From positions 7,556 through 71,555 of the forward strand of contig JAZUNN010000044.1 in assembly GCA_045604155.1 (NCBI GenBank): a stretch of 64,000 bases of DNA, written 5' to 3'. The stretch's first letter is position 1, and the number at the start of each line of letters is the position of its first letter. The DNA is from JAISGQ01 sp045604155. Lineage in GTDB: Bacteria; Bacillota; Clostridia; Oscillospirales; Acutalibacteraceae. The notes beneath the pieces are model-generated. The model was not told where the DNA came from, did not search any database, and saw only the letters and a program-made list of their open reading frames with translations. Positions 17,171 through 25,753 of the stretch are shown in pieces. The position numbers were made by a program, and so were the translations under genes.

Positions 17171-18289
17171 ATGAGTTTTTTTGACGTTATTTTTCAGGCG
17201 ATTATTCAGGGTCTGACTGAATTTCTGCCAGTTTCCAGCAGCGGTCATGTATCGCTTTATCAGCATCTCTCAGGCAACAGTGGTGACGGAGCACAGACAT
17301 TCACTCTGTTCCTTCATGTCGGAACCCTGATTGCAGTATTTGTTGCATATCGCAAAATGATAGGTGATCTTATCATTGAGTTTTTCAGAATGTGCGGAGA
17401 TATTTTCAGATACCTTGGTGATAAACTGAAAGTTTTCTGGCTTAAGCTTACAAAGAAGCCTTATGAAAAGGCAAAGGCTGCAGCACGATCCATGCCCGAG
17501 ATGAATGATACAAGGCGTATGGTGGTCATGGTTATTGTTGCTTCTGCCTGGGCGATACTGTTATTTGTTCCTTTCTTCGGATTCCTCGGTCTGAATACTG
17601 CGGACGGGGAAGAGGTAAAGAATCTTGCTGATCTTTCCACTTATTTCTCTGAAGACAAAGGTATTCTTGCTGAAGGACTTTTCCTTCTTGTTACAGGTGT
17701 TCTTCTTCTTTATTCTACATATCTTTCAAAGAACAGAGCTGGCAGCGAAAAAATCAGACTCAAGAATGCCTGTGCAATGGGTGTTGCACAGTGCGTTGCT
17801 TCAATGCCCGGCATAAGCCGCTCGGGTTCAACCACTACTGTTGGTATGATAACCGGACTTGAGAAGAACACTGCGCTCAGTATGTCTTTTATCATGAGTA
17901 TACCCGCTGTTCTTGCTGCAACACTTCTTGATGTCAAGAATGAATTTATCGATACCCCTGCATCAGAGAGAATTTCCAATTTTTCGGCTTTTGATGTGAT
18001 CGTAGGTGTTATAGTATCTGCAGTCGTAGGTGTTCTGGCGATTATCGGACTTAAGTGGATAGTAAACAACAATAAACTTAATTATTTTGGCTGGTATTGT
18101 CTTGCCATGGGATTTGTAGTCATTGTTATTGCAATTATCGAATATTCTACAGGCAGCAACCTTTTTACCGGTGAGTCCATGAAAAATATAATTGCAGCTT
18201 CACCGACTGATGTTGTTTCGACAAGTGATGTTTCAGTTTCTCAGATTGTATCACTGAGTGATATAATCAGCACAACTTCGATAGGATAA
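17171..18289 (+). CDS. uppP: Undecaprenyl-diphosphate phosphatase
   Basis: Integral membrane enzyme that recycles undecaprenyl diphosphate to the monophosphate carrier for cell-wall synthesis and can confer bacitracin resistance. Both signature loops are present: QGLTEFLPVSSSGH (13-26) with the catalytic Glu, and MPGISRSGST (212-221) with the catalytic Ser/Arg. At 372 residues it is about 100 longer than usual. A basic hydrophilic insertion lies at about 84-116 between early membrane segments, with an extra acidic loop near 145-165 and a Ser/Thr-rich C-terminal tail (about 335-372). The frame opens 11 codons earlier, but AAGGGAG fits ATG 17171. spoIIIE begins 19 bases downstream. Confidence 0.92.
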   Translation: MSFFDVIFQAIIQGLTEFLPVSSSGHVSLYQHLSGNSGDGAQTFTLFLHVGTLIAVFVAYRKMIGDLIIEFFRMCGDIFRYLGDKLKVFWLKLTKKPYEKAKAAARSMPEMNDTRRMVVMVIVASAWAILLFVPFFGFLGLNTADGEEVKNLADLSTYFSEDKGILAEGLFLLVTGVLLLYSTYLSKNRAGSEKIRLKNACAMGVAQCVASMPGISRSGSTTTVGMITGLEKNTALSMSFIMSIPAVLAATLLDVKNEFIDTPASERISNFSAFDVIVGVIVSAVVGVLAIIGLKWIVNNNKLNYFGWYCLAMGFVVIVIAIIEYSTGSNLFTGESMKNIIAASPTDVVSTSDVSVSQIVSLSDIISTTSIG

Positions 18290-18308
18290 AACAAGGTGGT
18301 TATTTCAG

Positions 18309-21119
18309 ATGGCTGAAAAAAGAACGACTTCTGCGAGAGCGAAGAATACTCCAAAATCACAGATGAAAAGCAGAAGTTCTTCAGGAAGTAAAAGTTCATC
18401 GAGAACTGCTTCAAAGAAAAAGCAGAATACAGCTCCCAGTATTGATAATACCTTCAGCAGACAGGTTACGGTCGTTGTTCTGTTTTCTCTTTGCGTTCTT
18501 TTTGTTTTTGTTTCGTTTATTAAAGGGTCAGGTATATGGGAGAAAGTTCATTCTGCTGTTTATGGATTCTTTGGATTTCCTGCAGTTTTATGGTTTGTCT
18601 CTCTCCTGATCATTACAGTTTTCATAGCTCAGGAAAAACCTGTGAAAACTGTTGCTGTCAGATCTGTATGGCTTTTTGTTCTGCTTCTGCTGATTTCTGC
18701 AGGCATAACTGCTTTCACTGTTAAGAACGCAAATGATCTTTCGGCAAAAGAAATAATAGATGTCTGCCGTGAAGAAGGAAAAAATCATTCCGGTGCCGGT
18801 GCGTTCGGCGGTGCAACCGGAGGCGTTGCAGTTAAATATCTGGGCAAAGCAGGCGCAATAATTATTTGGCTTCTTTCTGTTTTTGTGTTCGTAATGATTA
18901 CAACAAAAACATCTGTTGCTCAGCTGATTGAGCTTATTTCAAAACCTTTTGACGGTGCAAAAGAGATGCTTGAGGAAAGAAAAATAAGAGTAAACGAAGA
19001 ACGCACTCGAAGAGAAGAAGCAGTGCAGGATACAGACAGAGAACGCAGAATTAATGATAGAAAAAAGCATTACAGATTGATAGAGGAAAGTGAAAAAGGT
19101 GCAAATATGCTTGTTGATGACGATGAGGATTATGCACCTGTAAAATCAAAGCGTAATTCTAAGATTAAATCAAAAGAATTTGCAGAAAATGATGAATTTG
19201 ATGAAGAACTTGACGAAAAGTACAGAGTTCTTTATAAGGCATACAGTGGAGAAGAAGCTCCGGAAGAAAAGAAAAAATCTAAAAAGCCGAAGGTCAGATA
19301 TTTGGGATCTTCGCCTGATTTGCTTGAAACCGGGCCTCAGAATCCTACATTCAATCAAAAAACGCAAGTTAATGAGCCTGAAGCAATAAATACCGAGGAA
19401 GAAGTTGAACAGACAGACCCGGGTCTTGATGAAATTATCAGAAAAGTCGGTGCGCCGATACAGAATAAAACATCCGAAAAAACTTCCGAAAAAAAGATAA
19501 CAAAAGCAGATGAGATAACTTTGCAGGCAGAAAATGTTGCTGAAGAAATAGCTAAAACCGAGGCATCAAAACCGGCAGAAAAGGAAGAATATGTTTTCCC
19601 GCCCATTGATCTGCTGAAGGAAGCTAAAAATGAAAGCATTGACATGACAGCTGAGTTGCGTGAAAATGCAAAGCGTCTTATCGCAACACTTGAGGAATAC
19701 GGAGTAAAGGCATCTGTTTCTGATATCAGCAGAGGTCCTACTGTTACAAGATTTGAGATCGTTCCTGCGCCCGGTGTTAAAATCAGCAAGATCACTACTC
19801 TTGCAAACGATATAAAACTGAGGCTTGCGGCAAAGTCCGTACGTATTGAAGCACCTATTCCCGGAAAAGCTGCAGTCGGTATTGAGATCCCGAATACAAA
19901 GAGAAATACTGTTTCAATTCGTGAACTCATTGATTCCGATACGTTCAGAAATGCAAAGGGATCTCTTGCCTGCGTACTTGGAAAGGATATTGAAGGAAAC
20001 ATAATTACCTGCGACCTTACAAAGATGCCTCACCTTCTCATTGCAGGCTCTACAGGCTCAGGTAAGTCAGTTTGTGTAAACTCAATGCTTATAAGTCTTA
20101 TGTACAAGTATACTCCTGAGGAACTCAAACTTGTGCTTGTTGACCCGAAAAAGGTTGAGTTTGAAATCTATAACGGAATTCCGCATCTGCTTGTACCTGT
20201 TGTAAGCAACGCAAAGAAGGCTGCAGGTGTTCTACAGTGGGCTGTCGTTGAGATGGAAAAGCGTTATGAAATGCTGCAGGGTAAGAATGTAAGAAGTCTT
20301 AATTCTTACAATGAACTTGCAGAGAAGACCGGTGAATTTGAAAAGCTTTCAAAAATAGTTATTGTTATCGATGAAATGGCTGATCTCATGCAGACGACAC
20401 CCAAGGAAGTTGAAGACTCCATTGCCCGACTTGCTGCAATGGCACGTGCTGCAGGTATGCATATTATCCTTGCAACTCAGCGTCCTTCTGTTGACGTTAT
20501 TACCGGTACCATCAAGAACAATATCCCCAGCCGAATAGCACTTACTGTTTCTTCAAGAATCGACTCGCAGACAATCCTGGGTGCAGGCGGTGCGGAAACA
20601 CTTATCGGTTATGGTGATATGCTGTATAATCCTATGGGTGTAAGTACTCCAAAGCGTGTTCAGGGCTGTTTTGTCAGTGACGAGGAAGTCGGAGATGTTA
20701 TCGGATTCCTTAAGAGAAACGGCGATGCTGAATACGATGAAAGCATTACTGAAGAAATTGAACGCAAGGCTGCTGAAAATGAAAAAGGCAAGGGTGCAGA
20801 TGCATCTAACGATGGCGGTGGATTCCACGATGAAGACCCGACAATGTCGAAAGCCATTGAAGCAGTCATTCAGGCAGGACAGGCTTCTGTATCGCTCCTG
20901 CAGAGAAAGCTCGGTGTCGGTTATGCAAGAGCTGGCAAGCTTATTGATCAGCTTGAGGAACGTGGCATTGTCGGACCTTATGAAGGATCAAAACCTCGAA
21001 AGGTACTTATGACAAGAACTCAGTGGCTTGAGATGAATATGTCTTCATCAGAGCCTATTGCAATAGATGGAAGTTTTGAGGAAAATACACTTCCTTTTGA
21101 CATCGATGATGCAGAGTAA
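18309..21119 (+). CDS. spoIIIE: DNA translocase FtsK/SpoIIIE
   Basis: Membrane-anchored ATP-driven DNA pump that moves chromosome into the forespore and clears DNA from division septa. A basic Ser/Lys-rich tail (1-45) precedes four membrane segments (about 50-70, 88-108, 116-136, 180-198). A long charged linker covers about 205-430. The motor has alpha domain about 445-555, Walker A GSTGSGKS (580-587) and Walker B IVIVIDEMADLM (683-694). The DNA-orienting gamma winged helix is at about 855-925 (SVSLLQRKLGVGYARAGKLIDQLEE). The 936-residue length is normal. Naming as SpoIIIE rather than FtsK rests on the tepA-ylzJ neighbourhood; it may serve both roles, as no second copy is visible here. Confidence 0.93.
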   Translation: MAEKRTTSARAKNTPKSQMKSRSSSGSKSSSRTASKKKQNTAPSIDNTFSRQVTVVVLFSLCVLFVFVSFIKGSGIWEKVHSAVYGFFGFPAVLWFVSLLIITVFIAQEKPVKTVAVRSVWLFVLLLLISAGITAFTVKNANDLSAKEIIDVCREEGKNHSGAGAFGGATGGVAVKYLGKAGAIIIWLLSVFVFVMITTKTSVAQLIELISKPFDGAKEMLEERKIRVNEERTRREEAVQDTDRERRINDRKKHYRLIEESEKGANMLVDDDEDYAPVKSKRNSKIKSKEFAENDEFDEELDEKYRVLYKAYSGEEAPEEKKKSKKPKVRYLGSSPDLLETGPQNPTFNQKTQVNEPEAINTEEEVEQTDPGLDEIIRKVGAPIQNKTSEKTSEKKITKADEITLQAENVAEEIAKTEASKPAEKEEYVFPPIDLLKEAKNESIDMTAELRENAKRLIATLEEYGVKASVSDISRGPTVTRFEIVPAPGVKISKITTLANDIKLRLAAKSVRIEAPIPGKAAVGIEIPNTKRNTVSIRELIDSDTFRNAKGSLACVLGKDIEGNIITCDLTKMPHLLIAGSTGSGKSVCVNSMLISLMYKYTPEELKLVLVDPKKVEFEIYNGIPHLLVPVVSNAKKAAGVLQWAVVEMEKRYEMLQGKNVRSLNSYNELAEKTGEFEKLSKIVIVIDEMADLMQTTPKEVEDSIARLAAMARAAGMHIILATQRPSVDVITGTIKNNIPSRIALTVSSRIDSQTILGAGGAETLIGYGDMLYNPMGVSTPKRVQGCFVSDEEVGDVIGFLKRNGDAEYDESITEEIERKAAENEKGKGADASNDGGGFHDEDPTMSKAIEAVIQAGQASVSLLQRKLGVGYARAGKLIDQLEERGIVGPYEGSKPRKVLMTRTQWLEMNMSSSEPIAIDGSFEENTLPFDIDDAE

Positions 21120-21225
21120 TAGTGAAAAACGTTCTGTTGCAATTTGCAGCGGACCTTGTCAGGCTATAACAAGGTTCTGATATTTGATTATTCAATTTAT
21201 AGTCGGAAGGGCTATGTGAAATTAT

Positions 21226-23115
21226 ATGGCTTTTTTACCTGTTACAAAAAAAGAGGTCGACCTGCTCGGGTGGGAGCAGGTCGATTTCGTGCTGGTTACA
21301 GCAGATGCATATGTTGACCACCCGAGCTTCGGAGCTGCAATAATAAGCAGAATTCTTGAGGCAGATGGTTTCAGAGTTGCTGTTCTTTCTCAGCCGAGCT
21401 GGAAAAATGAAAATGATTTTAAGCGCTTCGGTGAACCCAGGCTTGGATTTATGATAAGCGGCGGTAACATCGATTCAATGGTTGCTCATTATACTGCCGC
21501 AAAGAGAAAGCGCAGTGATGATTATTATTCTCCCGGCGGAAAAGCCGGAAGAAGACCTGACAGACCCACTATAGTATATTCACGTCTTGCAAAGAAAGCA
21601 TATCCCGATGTTCCTGTTATAATTGGCGGTCTTGAAGCATCTCTCAGAAGATTTGCACATTATGATTACTGGGATGATGCTATAAGACCTTCCATACTTG
21701 TTGAATCAGGTGCTGATATACTAAGTTATGGAATGGGTGAATATCAGACACTTGAGATTGCTCACAGACTTGCAGAATATGAGCCTGTAAAGGCGATAAA
21801 TGATGTTCGTGGCACGTGTGTTCTTATTCCTGCATCGGAATATAAACCAAGGTCTGTTGCTCAGTGTCCAAGCTTTGAGGCTGTGTGCGAGTCGAAAAAG
21901 GAATATGCAGTTTCGTGCAGAATTCAGCAGGACGAGCATGATGCCGTACGAGGAAAAACAGTGATTCAGCGCCATGGAGATATGATTCTTGTTCAGAATC
22001 CTCCTCAGCCGCCTCTGTCCACGGAAGAATTTGACAGAGTTTATGAACTGCCTTATGAAAGAAACTATCATCCTTCCTATGAAGCGCTGGGCGGCGTTCC
22101 TGCAATAGAAGAGGTTAAATTTTCTGTTGTTCACAACAGAGGCTGTTTCGGTGCCTGCGCATTCTGTTCACTTGCATTCCATCAGGGAAGACAGATAACG
22201 ACAAGAAGCGAAGAATCTCTTATTCGTGAAGTAAAGGCAATTACTCAGATGCCTGATTTCAAAGGATATATTCATGATGTCGGCGGTCCGACCGCAAACT
22301 TCAGAAGAAATTCCTGCGATCAGCAGAGTAAAAACGGAGTATGCAAAGGAAGAAGATGTCTTGCTCCGACACCGTGTAAAAATCTTGTTGCAGACCATAC
22401 GGAGTATATAAAAATACTTCGCAAGTTAAGAGCTATACCAAAAGTTAAGAAGATATTCATAAGATCAGGTATTCGATTTGATTATCTGATGCAGGATGAA
22501 AATGATGAATTTTTCAGAGAACTTGTAACCCATCATGTAAGCGGTCAGCTTAAAGTTGCTCCTGAGCATTGCAGTGCAGCGGTGCTTGATAAGATGGGCA
22601 AACCGCACATAGAAACATATATCAGATTCAGAAAAAAGTTCTATGAACTGACAGGACAGGCAGGAAAGAAGCAGTATCTTGTTCCTTATCTCATGAGCAG
22701 CCATCCCGGAAGCACACTCAAAGATGCGGTTGAGCTTTCACTTTTCCTGAAAAAAGAAGGGATTTATCCTGAACAGGTGCAGGACTTTTATCCTACACCC
22801 GGAACAATCTCCACTTGTATGTTTTATACCGGCCTTGATCCATATACACTTAAAGAGGTCTATGTTCCGAGAACACCTGAGCAGAAGAAAGAGCAGAGAG
22901 CACTTCTTCAGTATTTCAAACCTGAAAACAGAGATGTTGTTGAACGTGCTCTGCGTAAATGCGGAAGAACAGATCTTATAGGATTTACATCAGATTGTCT
23001 TATCAAACCGCGAAGCGGTCAGGGGGTGAACAAACCCGGTGGATCGAAAAACAGAAATGGAAAATCAGCAAGTAAAAATAAAGGCAGCAACAGTCGCAGA
23101 ACGAAAAAGATTTAG
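21226..23115 (+). CDS. YgiQ-family radical SAM protein
   Basis: A 629-residue member of the YgiQ (UPF0313) family. The radical-SAM cluster motif CFGACAFC is at residues 307-314 (C307, C311, C314). The N-terminal 300 residues hold the conserved family domain (GWEQVDFVLVTADAYVDHP, GGLEASLRRFAHYDYW). The C-terminus ends in a basic, low-complexity Lys/Ser/Asn tail. The reaction catalysed is not established for this family. The ribosome site (GGAAGGG) is 14 bases from the ATG, unusually far, and a stop codon at 21217 excludes any earlier start. A GTG-started metallo-beta-lactamase gene overlaps its last 77 bases. Confidence 0.9.
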   Translation: MAFLPVTKKEVDLLGWEQVDFVLVTADAYVDHPSFGAAIISRILEADGFRVAVLSQPSWKNENDFKRFGEPRLGFMISGGNIDSMVAHYTAAKRKRSDDYYSPGGKAGRRPDRPTIVYSRLAKKAYPDVPVIIGGLEASLRRFAHYDYWDDAIRPSILVESGADILSYGMGEYQTLEIAHRLAEYEPVKAINDVRGTCVLIPASEYKPRSVAQCPSFEAVCESKKEYAVSCRIQQDEHDAVRGKTVIQRHGDMILVQNPPQPPLSTEEFDRVYELPYERNYHPSYEALGGVPAIEEVKFSVVHNRGCFGACAFCSLAFHQGRQITTRSEESLIREVKAITQMPDFKGYIHDVGGPTANFRRNSCDQQSKNGVCKGRRCLAPTPCKNLVADHTEYIKILRKLRAIPKVKKIFIRSGIRFDYLMQDENDEFFRELVTHHVSGQLKVAPEHCSAAVLDKMGKPHIETYIRFRKKFYELTGQAGKKQYLVPYLMSSHPGSTLKDAVELSLFLKKEGIYPEQVQDFYPTPGTISTCMFYTGLDPYTLKEVYVPRTPEQKKEQRALLQYFKPENRDVVERALRKCGRTDLIGFTSDCLIKPRSGQGVNKPGGSKNRNGKSASKNKGSNSRRTKKI

Positions 23116-24061
23116 AAAGAGAACAAGGGAGTCTTTTGTATTTGTTCTGATTGTTGTCTGTGTCGTCATCCTCACCATAGGAGAGCTTCGAACTCAATCG
23201 AATTTGCCAAGCTGGTCCCAGATGTTTGCGCAGCTTTCAGGTGAGCCGGATCCTGAGCCTTCTGTAGACAATGATGAGCTGTCCGGAGATATCCGAATGT
23301 CAGTTCATGCAATCGATGTTGGTCAGGGAGATTGTACGCTGATAAGAGTTGATGGAAAAACAATCCTTATTGATGCCGGAGAAAACGGAAAAGGCAGATC
23401 GGTTATTGAATATATTGACGATCTGGGGATTGATAAGCTTGATTATGTAATCGGCACTCATCCTCATTCTGATCATATAGGCGGTCTTGATACGGTTCTT
23501 TATGAGATAAAAGCTGAAACATTGATTATTCCGAATGTAAGAGAAGATCTTATTCCTACAAATGACACTTACAGTGATTTCCTTGATTCGGCACTTGATG
23601 CAAAAGAAGACGGTATGAAGATAATCCAGGCTATGTGCGGAGATGTATATCAGATTTCATCGGATTCAGATCTGAGAATTTTATCACCATTAAAAGATGA
23701 TTATTCTGATCTGAATGATTTTTCTGTTGCTGTAGTTATTACCTGTGGGAATACTTCTTTTTTCGCAGGCGGTGATATTACCTGCGAAACCGAAATTGAT
23801 TTAATTGAACAGTATCCGGATCTTGATGTTGAACTTATTAAATTATCACATCATGGAGGAAATGAATCAAATTCATATGAGTTTATCAGACATATTTCGC
23901 CTGATTATGCATTTATCAGCTGTGGAATAGATAATACTTACGGTCATCCTAAAGAAAGAATACTAGATATTCTTGATAATTGCGGCGTAAAGTACAGGAG
24001 AACGGATATCGAAGGATCACTGGTTTATTATTCTGACGGACAGACATTTATTGAAGGATAA
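23039..24061 (+). CDS. Membrane-anchored metallo-beta-lactamase-fold hydrolase (ComEC C-terminal-like)
   Basis: A 340-residue protein with a basic cytoplasmic N-terminus, one membrane segment (about 33-48) and an external metallo-beta-lactamase domain. It has DVGQGDCTLI (93-102), the metal motif HPHSDH (141-146), Asp246 in FFAGGDI, SHHGG (270-274) and His303 in YGHPKER. This architecture matches free-standing homologues of the ComEC/Rec2 nuclease-like domain. I prefer GTG 23039 because AGGGGGTGA lies 10 bases upstream; ATG 23057 is the alternative. It overlaps the YgiQ gene by 77 bases and is followed 14 bases later by a DUF3006 gene. Extracellular DNA or phosphodiester cleavage is an inference. 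Confidence 0.87.
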   Translation: MDRKTEMENQQVKIKAATVAERKRFRKRTRESFVFVLIVVCVVILTIGELRTQSNLPSWSQMFAQLSGEPDPEPSVDNDELSGDIRMSVHAIDVGQGDCTLIRVDGKTILIDAGENGKGRSVIEYIDDLGIDKLDYVIGTHPHSDHIGGLDTVLYEIKAETLIIPNVREDLIPTNDTYSDFLDSALDAKEDGMKIIQAMCGDVYQISSDSDLRILSPLKDDYSDLNDFSVAVVITCGNTSFFAGGDITCETEIDLIEQYPDLDVELIKLSHHGGNESNSYEFIRHISPDYAFISCGIDNTYGHPKERILDILDNCGVKYRRTDIEGSLVYYSDGQTFIEG

Positions 24062-24075
24062 AAAGGAGAAAAATT

Positions 24076-24294
24076 ATGAGAAAATTATCTATTGACAGAA
24101 TTGAAGGAATATATGCTATATGCGAAGATAAGGATGGAGCAAAATTTGCCATTCCTACACAGGAAATTCCTGAAGGTGCAAAAGAGGGAACATGTCTGAT
24201 CATTTCCGATGACGGATCACTTTCTGTCGATGAAACAGAAACTGCGGAAAAAAGAAATTCAAATTTCAACAAGCAGAAGAATCTGTTTTCATAA
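24076..24294 (+). CDS. DUF3006 family small protein
   Basis: A 72-residue protein starting with the typical DUF3006 pattern (RKLSIDRIEGIYAICEDKDG...F.IP...IPEGAKEG). It forms a small beta domain (about 1-55) with a charged, probably disordered tail. It starts 14 bases after the metallo-beta-lactamase gene with an AAGGAG site and shares its terminator. DUF3006 genes are often found next to ComEC-like metallo-beta-lactamase genes, which suggests a partner or regulator role; no activity is known. Confidence 0.82.
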   Translation: MRKLSIDRIEGIYAICEDKDGAKFAIPTQEIPEGAKEGTCLIISDDGSLSVDETETAEKRNSNFNKQKNLFS

Positions 24295-24295
24295 A

Positions 24296-24324
24296 AAATA
24301 AGCCACCGAAAGGTGGCTTATTTT
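24296..24324. terminator. Terminator between the DUF3006 gene and the alpha/beta hydrolase gene
   Basis: A perfect 12-base-pair stem AATAAGCCACC.. / GGTGGCTTATT.. with a GAAA tetraloop, A-run before and T-run after. Likely bidirectional for the two convergent genes. Confidence 0.88.
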
Positions 24325-25123
24325 AATTGCAGAATTCTCTTACTTTGTTTATTACTTCAGAATTTTTCAGGTAATCTGAGTGAGATAAGCTTTCGTATTT
24401 TACTACATGAGCATTGCTGAACTCATTAGCAAGATCATAAGCAATTTCCGGAGGGAATGTTTTATCTTTTTCAGAGGTTATGATCAGTGTTTTTGACTGT
24501 ACATTTCTTGCATACGAATAAGTTTTTATATTGTCGGTTACAAATCCCTTGAAAAGCAGACTGTATATCGGAACTTTTGAATCGTACAGATCAAGCAGAT
24601 CTCTGTAAGGGGAAACAAGAACAAGCCCGCAGCAGTTTCGCTGAGATGCAAGATATGTTGCCATGCCCGTTCCGTAACTGTATCCGACAACATATATGCT
24701 GTCAGAATCTATATATTCAAGAGTCTGAAGATAATCGTATGTTCTGACGACTGCGTTCTGCATTTCCTTCAGAGTCATTTTGCCGCCGCTGTCCTGAGTG
24801 CCCGGATAATCAACAGAGACAAATACAAAATCAGAGAATTGATCAGAATATCTTATTGTACTGTTATATGCGATTTCTCCGGCGCCACCAAAATAAATCA
24901 GTGCTTTTCGTGGCTTTGAATAATCTGTGCTGCGCACATATCCGACAAGCTCATCAATATACAGTGTTCTGATCAATTCATCTGTTTCATTTATTCTGGC
25001 AACATCATCATACATTGAAACTGATATGTCCTTGAAAATGCAATCTGATGCAAATCCGTTTGCAAAAAATAAAACCGCAAGAACAACAGGAACAGCTATC
25101 AGAGCTTTTTTTGTACGCTTCAT
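24323..25123 (-). CDS. Membrane-anchored alpha/beta hydrolase
   Basis: A 266-residue serine hydrolase with an N-terminal signal anchor (about 7-24) and the active domain outside or at the membrane face. The triad is readable: nucleophile Ser149 in VVGYSYGTG, Asp220 in ITSEKDKTFPP and His248 in SLSHSDYL. YFGGAGE near residue 78 is the likely oxyanion region. It resembles the BAAT/acyl-CoA-thioesterase or YqiA-like lipase/esterase branches, but substrate cannot be inferred. An extended -10 element (TGATATAAT, plus-strand 25146-25154 in reverse) suggests its own promoter after the nrdR terminator. Confidence 0.83.
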   Translation of the reverse strand: MKRTKKALIAVPVVLAVLFFANGFASDCIFKDISVSMYDDVARINETDELIRTLYIDELVGYVRSTDYSKPRKALIYFGGAGEIAYNSTIRYSDQFSDFVFVSVDYPGTQDSGGKMTLKEMQNAVVRTYDYLQTLEYIDSDSIYVVGYSYGTGMATYLASQRNCCGLVLVSPYRDLLDLYDSKVPIYSLLFKGFVTDNIKTYSYARNVQSKTLIITSEKDKTFPPEIAYDLANEFSNAHVVKYESLSHSDYLKNSEVINKVREFCN

Positions 25124-25167
25124 ATAAACACCCCTTACAGATATTATTATATCACAGAATGAAATAA

Positions 25168-25197
25168 AATAAACCCTTCGAAATCGAAGGGTTTATT
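25168..25197 (-). terminator. Terminator of nrdR
   Basis: A perfect 13-base-pair stem AATAAACCCTTCG / CGAAGGGTTTATT with a 4-base loop. On the minus strand it is followed by a T-rich stretch and lies just past the nrdR stop. Confidence 0.8.
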
Positions 25198-25203
25198 AAA
25201 AGA

Positions 25204-25659
25204 TTATTTATCGGTCATCAGCTTGCTTATAACATCCATGAAAGTGTTGATATCAGCAAACTGACGGTAAACAGATGCAAATCGGATATATGCAACTTCG
25301 TCGATGTTTTTGAGCTGCTCCATTGCAAGTTCACCTACGGTAAGTGAGGTGACTTCACGGTCAAGAGAGTTCTGAAGTCTTGATTCGATTTCAGTTACAG
25401 CTTTCTCAAGAGTATCCAGAGAAACATTTCTCTTGTCACAGGATCTGAGCATACCGTTTAAAAGCTTATTTCTGTCAAAAGGTTCTCTGCTCTTATCTCT
25501 TTTTACAACAACAATAGGAACAGTTTCAATGATTTCGTAGGTAGTAAAACGTTTGGCGCAACTGAGACACTCACGTCTGCGTCTTATTTTTTCGCCCTCA
25601 TCAGTCGGGCGTGAATCAATAACCTTGCTTTCAGGGTAAGAGCAAAAAGGGCATCTCAT
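25204..25659 (-). CDS. nrdR: Transcriptional repressor NrdR
   Basis: ATP/dATP-sensing repressor of ribonucleotide reductase genes. The N-terminal zinc ribbon uses C3, C6, C31 and C34 (MRCPFC...ECLSC), followed by the basic DNA-binding stretch KIRRRREC and an ATP-cone (about 49-139) with VVKRDKSREPFDRNKLLNGM. The frame is open 20 codons further upstream, but MRCPFC is the universal NrdR start and has GGAG 9 bases before it, giving 151 residues. The gene has a near-consensus promoter whose spacer is an NrdR-box-like palindrome, so autoregulation is likely. Confidence 0.96.
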   Translation of the reverse strand: MRCPFCSYPESKVIDSRPTDEGEKIRRRRECLSCAKRFTTYEIIETVPIVVVKRDKSREPFDRNKLLNGMLRSCDKRNVSLDTLEKAVTEIESRLQNSLDREVTSLTVGELAMEQLKNIDEVAYIRFASVYRQFADINTFMDVISKLMTDK

Positions 25660-25690
25660 AAAAACACTCCAGTCAACATATATTGTAAAA

Positions 25691-25719
25691 ATTATAACAC
25701 AATATATTATGTTAATCAA
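25691..25719 (-). promoter_or_regulatory. nrdR promoter
   Basis: On the minus strand TTGATT (25719-25714), a 17-base spacer and TATAAT (25696-25691) preceded by TGT form an extended -10 promoter, 32 bases before the start codon. Confidence 0.7.
25697..25712. promoter_or_regulatory. NrdR-box-like palindrome in the nrdR promoter spacer
   Basis: ACACAATATATTATGT matches the NrdR consensus (acaCwAtATaTwGwgt) and is one base from a perfect palindrome. It fills the space between -35 and -10. A poorer copy is centred at 25680.5, 24 bases away, which is closer than the usual two-box spacing. Together they also form a 9-base inverted repeat (25678-25686 / 25699-25707). Confidence 0.6.
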
Positions 25720-25753
25720 GATGTTTTTACGTAAAAGGACACAAAATATATTT

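Noticed and set aside
21153..21175. Inverted repeat ACCTTGT / ACAAGGT between spoIIIE and the YgiQ gene
   Set aside because: Seven base pairs, a 9-base loop and no T-run. It may be a weak mRNA structure, but is too slight to call a terminator.
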